A stretch of DNA of 64,000 bases from Pomacea canaliculata (Eukaryota; Mollusca; Gastropoda; Architaenioglossa; Ampullariidae): contig NC_037597.1 in the NCBI RefSeq assembly GCF_003073045.1, positions 28,697,927-28,761,926 on the forward strand, given 5' to 3'. Position numbers and translations under genes: made by a program. How positions within the stretch are numbered: the first letter of the stretch is position 1; each line of letters opens with the position of its first letter. Shown here one piece after another: positions 62,301 to 64,000 of this stretch. Below the pieces are notes generated by a model. It did no database searches and was not told the origin of the DNA. It worked only from the letters and a program-made list of their open reading frames with translations.

Positions 62301-63272
62301 ATGACCTTTCCCTATATTGGTGATACTTTATGTAAAGGTCATGTGAATTAACCCCACTTTATTTATTTTTATGAAAATGGGATTGGGGAAGGTTTTACAA
62401 GAAAAGGCTGAAGGTTACTTTTGAAAAGAAACCTAGTCCAAACAAGTGAGCTTACTTTGAACTCAGTTTTTAGATCTTTTATAAATTCATATAAATAATC
62501 ATAAGCATACCATGAAAGTGAGTCTTGACTTAGAACTTCATGCTGTTATAGATGATTTGTTCTGACTGTTGCCCAATTATTAAGCCTACTTGTGTATGTG
62601 TACACATTTTCAGCATTCTTGAAGGTGGCCAACAGTATTGGTTTTTCTTCCCCTGACAAGCTGACTTATGAAGTTGGTGGGTCTAGGAGCTTACAAAAAT
62701 ATAATATTGTATCATCTTTGCAGCATGCAGCCTGAAAAGATTCTTTTAACCTGCATGCCTTTGTTTTGTGTTGATTGTGTTGACAAGTAGATGTTTATTT
62801 GGGTGGGGCCAGGAATATTTAGCTCTTACAGTCTATTAATTTCAGAAATTGTGACTTGTGTAATTCAATTATTTTTGGACAGTTTTTTTCTTTACACAAA
62901 TTCTCTCCCTTTTGACACAACCATTTTAGCATATTATAATCCAAACTTCACCTTGACTTGACTATATTGCATGCAACCTTATGCTCTTATATTTTAAACG
63001 TCATCTTGACCTATGGCATGTATCTTTTGCTCTGCCTTGACCTGGCTATTGCATGCAACCCTTATTCCAGACTTGATCTTGACCTAACTGAGTGCATCTT
63101 GACCTGATCAGTATTGGTATATCTGCAGGCAGGTGGCTGGCAGATCGCAAATCCAAGAAAGATGACAATGAAATGAGCGCTGAGCTCAAGATGCTTCAGT
63201 CACTGGACCATGAAGCCCAGCACGCACAGGCTGCCATTCAGTACCCGGAGCCCAAGGACATTGACAAAACAG
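47398..63272 (+). CDS. DDHD1: phospholipase DDHD1 (PA-PLA1), 3' end beyond window
   Basis: Intracellular phospholipase A1 preferring phosphatidic acid. Exons join in phase: 47398-47830, 49035-49196, 49354-49482, 50116-50254, 50811-50926, 54375-54481, 54878-54989, 55666-55742, 56433-56503, 57661-57733, 57945-58094, 61359-61638, 63129-63272, giving 664 codons so far. Family marks in order: PEEIRWFHRSENAKKWAAFI and GYDSLRIE in exon 1; DIIRGAWFYDCTWQPLE; EFHVDWNATNEVY; SGTRLHRGY; HLVFVIHGIGQKMDSGRIV; AEFLPVEWRSSL; SSAMDILYYTSPLYRSE; GGKVSIVAHSLGSVITYDI; ENLFCVGSPLAVFLALRGIR; HPSDPVAYRLEPLV. The nucleophile is Ser398 in AHSLG (codon 54983-54985); vertebrate DDHD1 has SHSLG. The DDHD domain starts in exon 11, and its last half should lie past the window. 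Start: ATG 47398; Met at 47410 or 47458 is also possible. Transposon remnants fill introns 5 and 11. Confidence 0.92.
48575..48860 (-). mobile_element. degenerate tRNA-derived SINE in DDHD1 intron 1
   Basis: The minus strand shows an A-box-like tagtctggtggtgactgg and a B-box-like ggttattggttctaggcc, then a body with gacaggaatggtgacc. A short direct duplication of ctctgtagtggtgaa lies at its left end. Confidence 0.45.
49620..49870. repeat. imperfect tgttgtcatgctggctg repeat
   Basis: About seven degenerate copies of a 25-36-bp unit in DDHD1 intron 3. The 88-codon Val/Ile-rich plus frame is its translation, not a membrane protein. Confidence 0.6.
50395..50620. repeat. imperfect 33-bp repeat in DDHD1 intron 4
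   Basis: Five to six diverged copies built on cttgctgtaacagc and gtgtgttggcttg. Confidence 0.6.
51285..52765 (-). mobile_element. CR1/L2-type LINE remnant in DDHD1 intron 5
   Basis: Minus-strand pieces follow L2/CR1 reverse-transcriptase order. They are PVSNNPFLSQILEEVIFPQL, then HMVNMSTAFGTLDHHILLQW, HWMLMNKLQVNEVKNKTEV, FWLPVWACIKFKITILYY and GSVPICLGLSPYQPGRS. A (gaa)n-like tail lies at 51285-51300, marking the 3' end. 5'-truncated with several frameshifts. Confidence 0.8.
53195..54060 (-). mobile_element. second LINE remnant in DDHD1 intron 5
   Basis: The minus strand reads reverse-transcriptase stretches: IWHLIRKFNIKENLI near 53800, IFLKNILQE-like near 53660, then FADNIDLLAGSNSKLKTLA (YADD-box region, second Asp changed to Asn) and KSKVSINTIGHSKAAIYM. 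It is truncated at both ends and frameshifted. It seems to be the same family as 33005-33495. Confidence 0.75.
56630..56790. repeat. imperfect aaagtgcagatggatat repeat
   Basis: Four to five diverged copies in DDHD1 intron 9. Confidence 0.55.
57290..57552 (-). mobile_element. tRNA-derived SINE in DDHD1 intron 9
   Basis: The minus strand shows a tRNA-like head (gtggatagccaaaagcttag, then a B-box-like tgcttcaatactc). The body contains acccagctggcaggaatggg, close to the core in the copy at 34085-34268. Confidence 0.5.
58330..59335 (-). mobile_element. LINE endonuclease-to-RT fragment in DDHD1 intron 11
   Basis: Minus-strand frames give KWCNENGELLTDFCFF, then VRRGADAATDHHLLVATMKK (the SDHH-like motif at the end of an APE endonuclease), then KRLYEMTRILSGRK and ISRWAEHFKEILNRPPP. 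This order matches the ORF2 endonuclease and the linker before the reverse transcriptase. The RT itself is missing. Confidence 0.8.
59695..60965 (-). mobile_element. L2-type LINE 3' half in DDHD1 intron 11
   Basis: The minus strand reads SLGVILNQSLTFHQHMTG, CAFVLS, RTDYCNSLVAGIPKYLLDN, the LHWLPV-type region and YGQRSFSYQAPSTWNKLPVS. The 3' end near 59695 has ttattattaatactg and a conserved gtatagcacctgtcc block common to L2-like tails. Another element interrupts it at 60553-60738. Confidence 0.8.
60553..60738 (+). mobile_element. 186-bp LINE tail inserted in the L2 remnant
   Basis: Flanked by a perfect 12-bp target duplication gatagtacaaag (60541-60552 and 60739-60750). It ends ggaacaagaagaa, a LINE-style short-repeat tail. 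It encodes the usual last residues of a LINE polyprotein (EEEAAGMTWSLLERDAQNWV). Severely 5'-truncated. Confidence 0.75.
61639..63128. other. DDHD1 intron 12, no features recognised
   Basis: AT-rich intronic sequence. At 62935-63110 there are several loose copies of cttgaccttgac/ttgcatgcaacc. Confidence 0.4.
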
Positions 63273-64000
63273 GTGAGGCAAATTGGTATCCAGGCTAATT
63301 TATCTTGCTTGCTAGAAAGTACAGCTTGTCATTTGCAAGCAGGTTCAATCTAGGACAGGTGCAAAATAATATTAAAATATTTGCCACATGGAAAATATTT
63401 GTGGGAACTGCAGTGTGCAGCATCAGTCTGGATTACCTGTCTGGCAGCTAGAACATGATGGAGCATTGTAAGGAAAGACATTTGGGGTGACTAAAAACAG
63501 CGGCGAACATGAATGCACTGAACAGGGGGTGAACTTCACTAAACTGGACGGTTGATGTGTGTGAAAAAAAACCACGAAAGAAAGACGGCCATCATGTATT
63601 GTATACTGGTCATGTAGTCAGGAGGATTAGAGTGCATGATTAAATAAACACCTATTGTATCCTGCCTCAAGACTTGCATAGTTTCACCAAGCCATACAAG
63701 TATGTATACAGTTCTTACATAAGAAAAAGTCAGGTTAGATTACATATGAGTGTAAGAGAGAGAAAGAACTCCTAAATCTCTTGAAGTTATGATCTGTTTT
63801 ATACGGTTTTATGTGTAACTCATCTGACACTGCAATGCATTACACTTGCTCTGTTATTTGAAAACGAGGACTGTAGTATGTAGTATAGTTGATGATTAAA
63901 TAACCAATGACACATGACCTTCTACCTCATGCAGCAATGCTAAAACAAAAGAACCTTAAAGTCAGGGTAACATGCAGATGCTACTAGCTGGCCCTAATGT
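63273..64000. other. DDHD1 intron 13 (partial)
   Basis: Follows the donor gtgagg at 63273. No exon is recognised before the window end. Confidence 0.45.

Overview
The window reads as a chromosome segment from a bilaterian invertebrate. It has many introns with GT-AG borders, long non-coding stretches and no operons. A mollusc fits the LINE and SINE types best, but the taxon is an inference from sequence style, not from a search. Seven protein-coding genes or gene pieces can be rebuilt from exons whose reading phases join correctly.

Region 1 (about 0-26 kb) is dominated by private minisatellites. About twenty-five different tandem arrays, with units from 12 to about 130 bp, fill roughly half of the sequence. 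Among them lie two calmodulin-like genes on the minus strand. CaM-like 1 (7394-14932, 149 aa) has four canonical EF-hand loops. CaM-like 2 (21863-26330, 147 aa) has a C-lobe close to calmodulin and weakened loops. Arrays fill both the introns and the flanks of these genes. One array in an intron of CaM-like 2 turns round and runs back as its own inverted copy.

Region 2 (about 26-36 kb) holds a complete-looking non-autonomous hAT transposon with a perfect 8-bp target duplication, a 50-bp near-perfect inverted repeat, and a third, plus-strand calmodulin-like gene (30055-35954, 142 aa plus an unresolved ATG exon). This third gene is strongly degenerate. All three share the same four intron positions and phases, so they come from duplication of an intron-containing calmodulin gene.

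Region 3 (about 38-64 kb) has ordinary gene structure. A plus-strand neuroendocrine 7B2 (SCG5) gene carries two tandem CT-peptide-like modules, with two perfect CRE sites upstream of a putative 5' leader exon. A single-exon SMIM12 gene lies on the minus strand, convergent with 7B2. A plus-strand DDHD1-type phospholipase A1 gene has thirteen coding exons and runs off the right end; it is divergent from SMIM12. Introns here carry decayed LINE fragments (CR1/L2-like and others) and tRNA-derived SINEs. All seven LINE coding remnants lie antisense to their host gene.

Functionally the window combines a calcium-sensor cluster, a secretory-pathway chaperone (7B2, partner of prohormone convertase 2), a small membrane protein and a lipid hydrolase. 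Nothing in the sequence shows that they act together.
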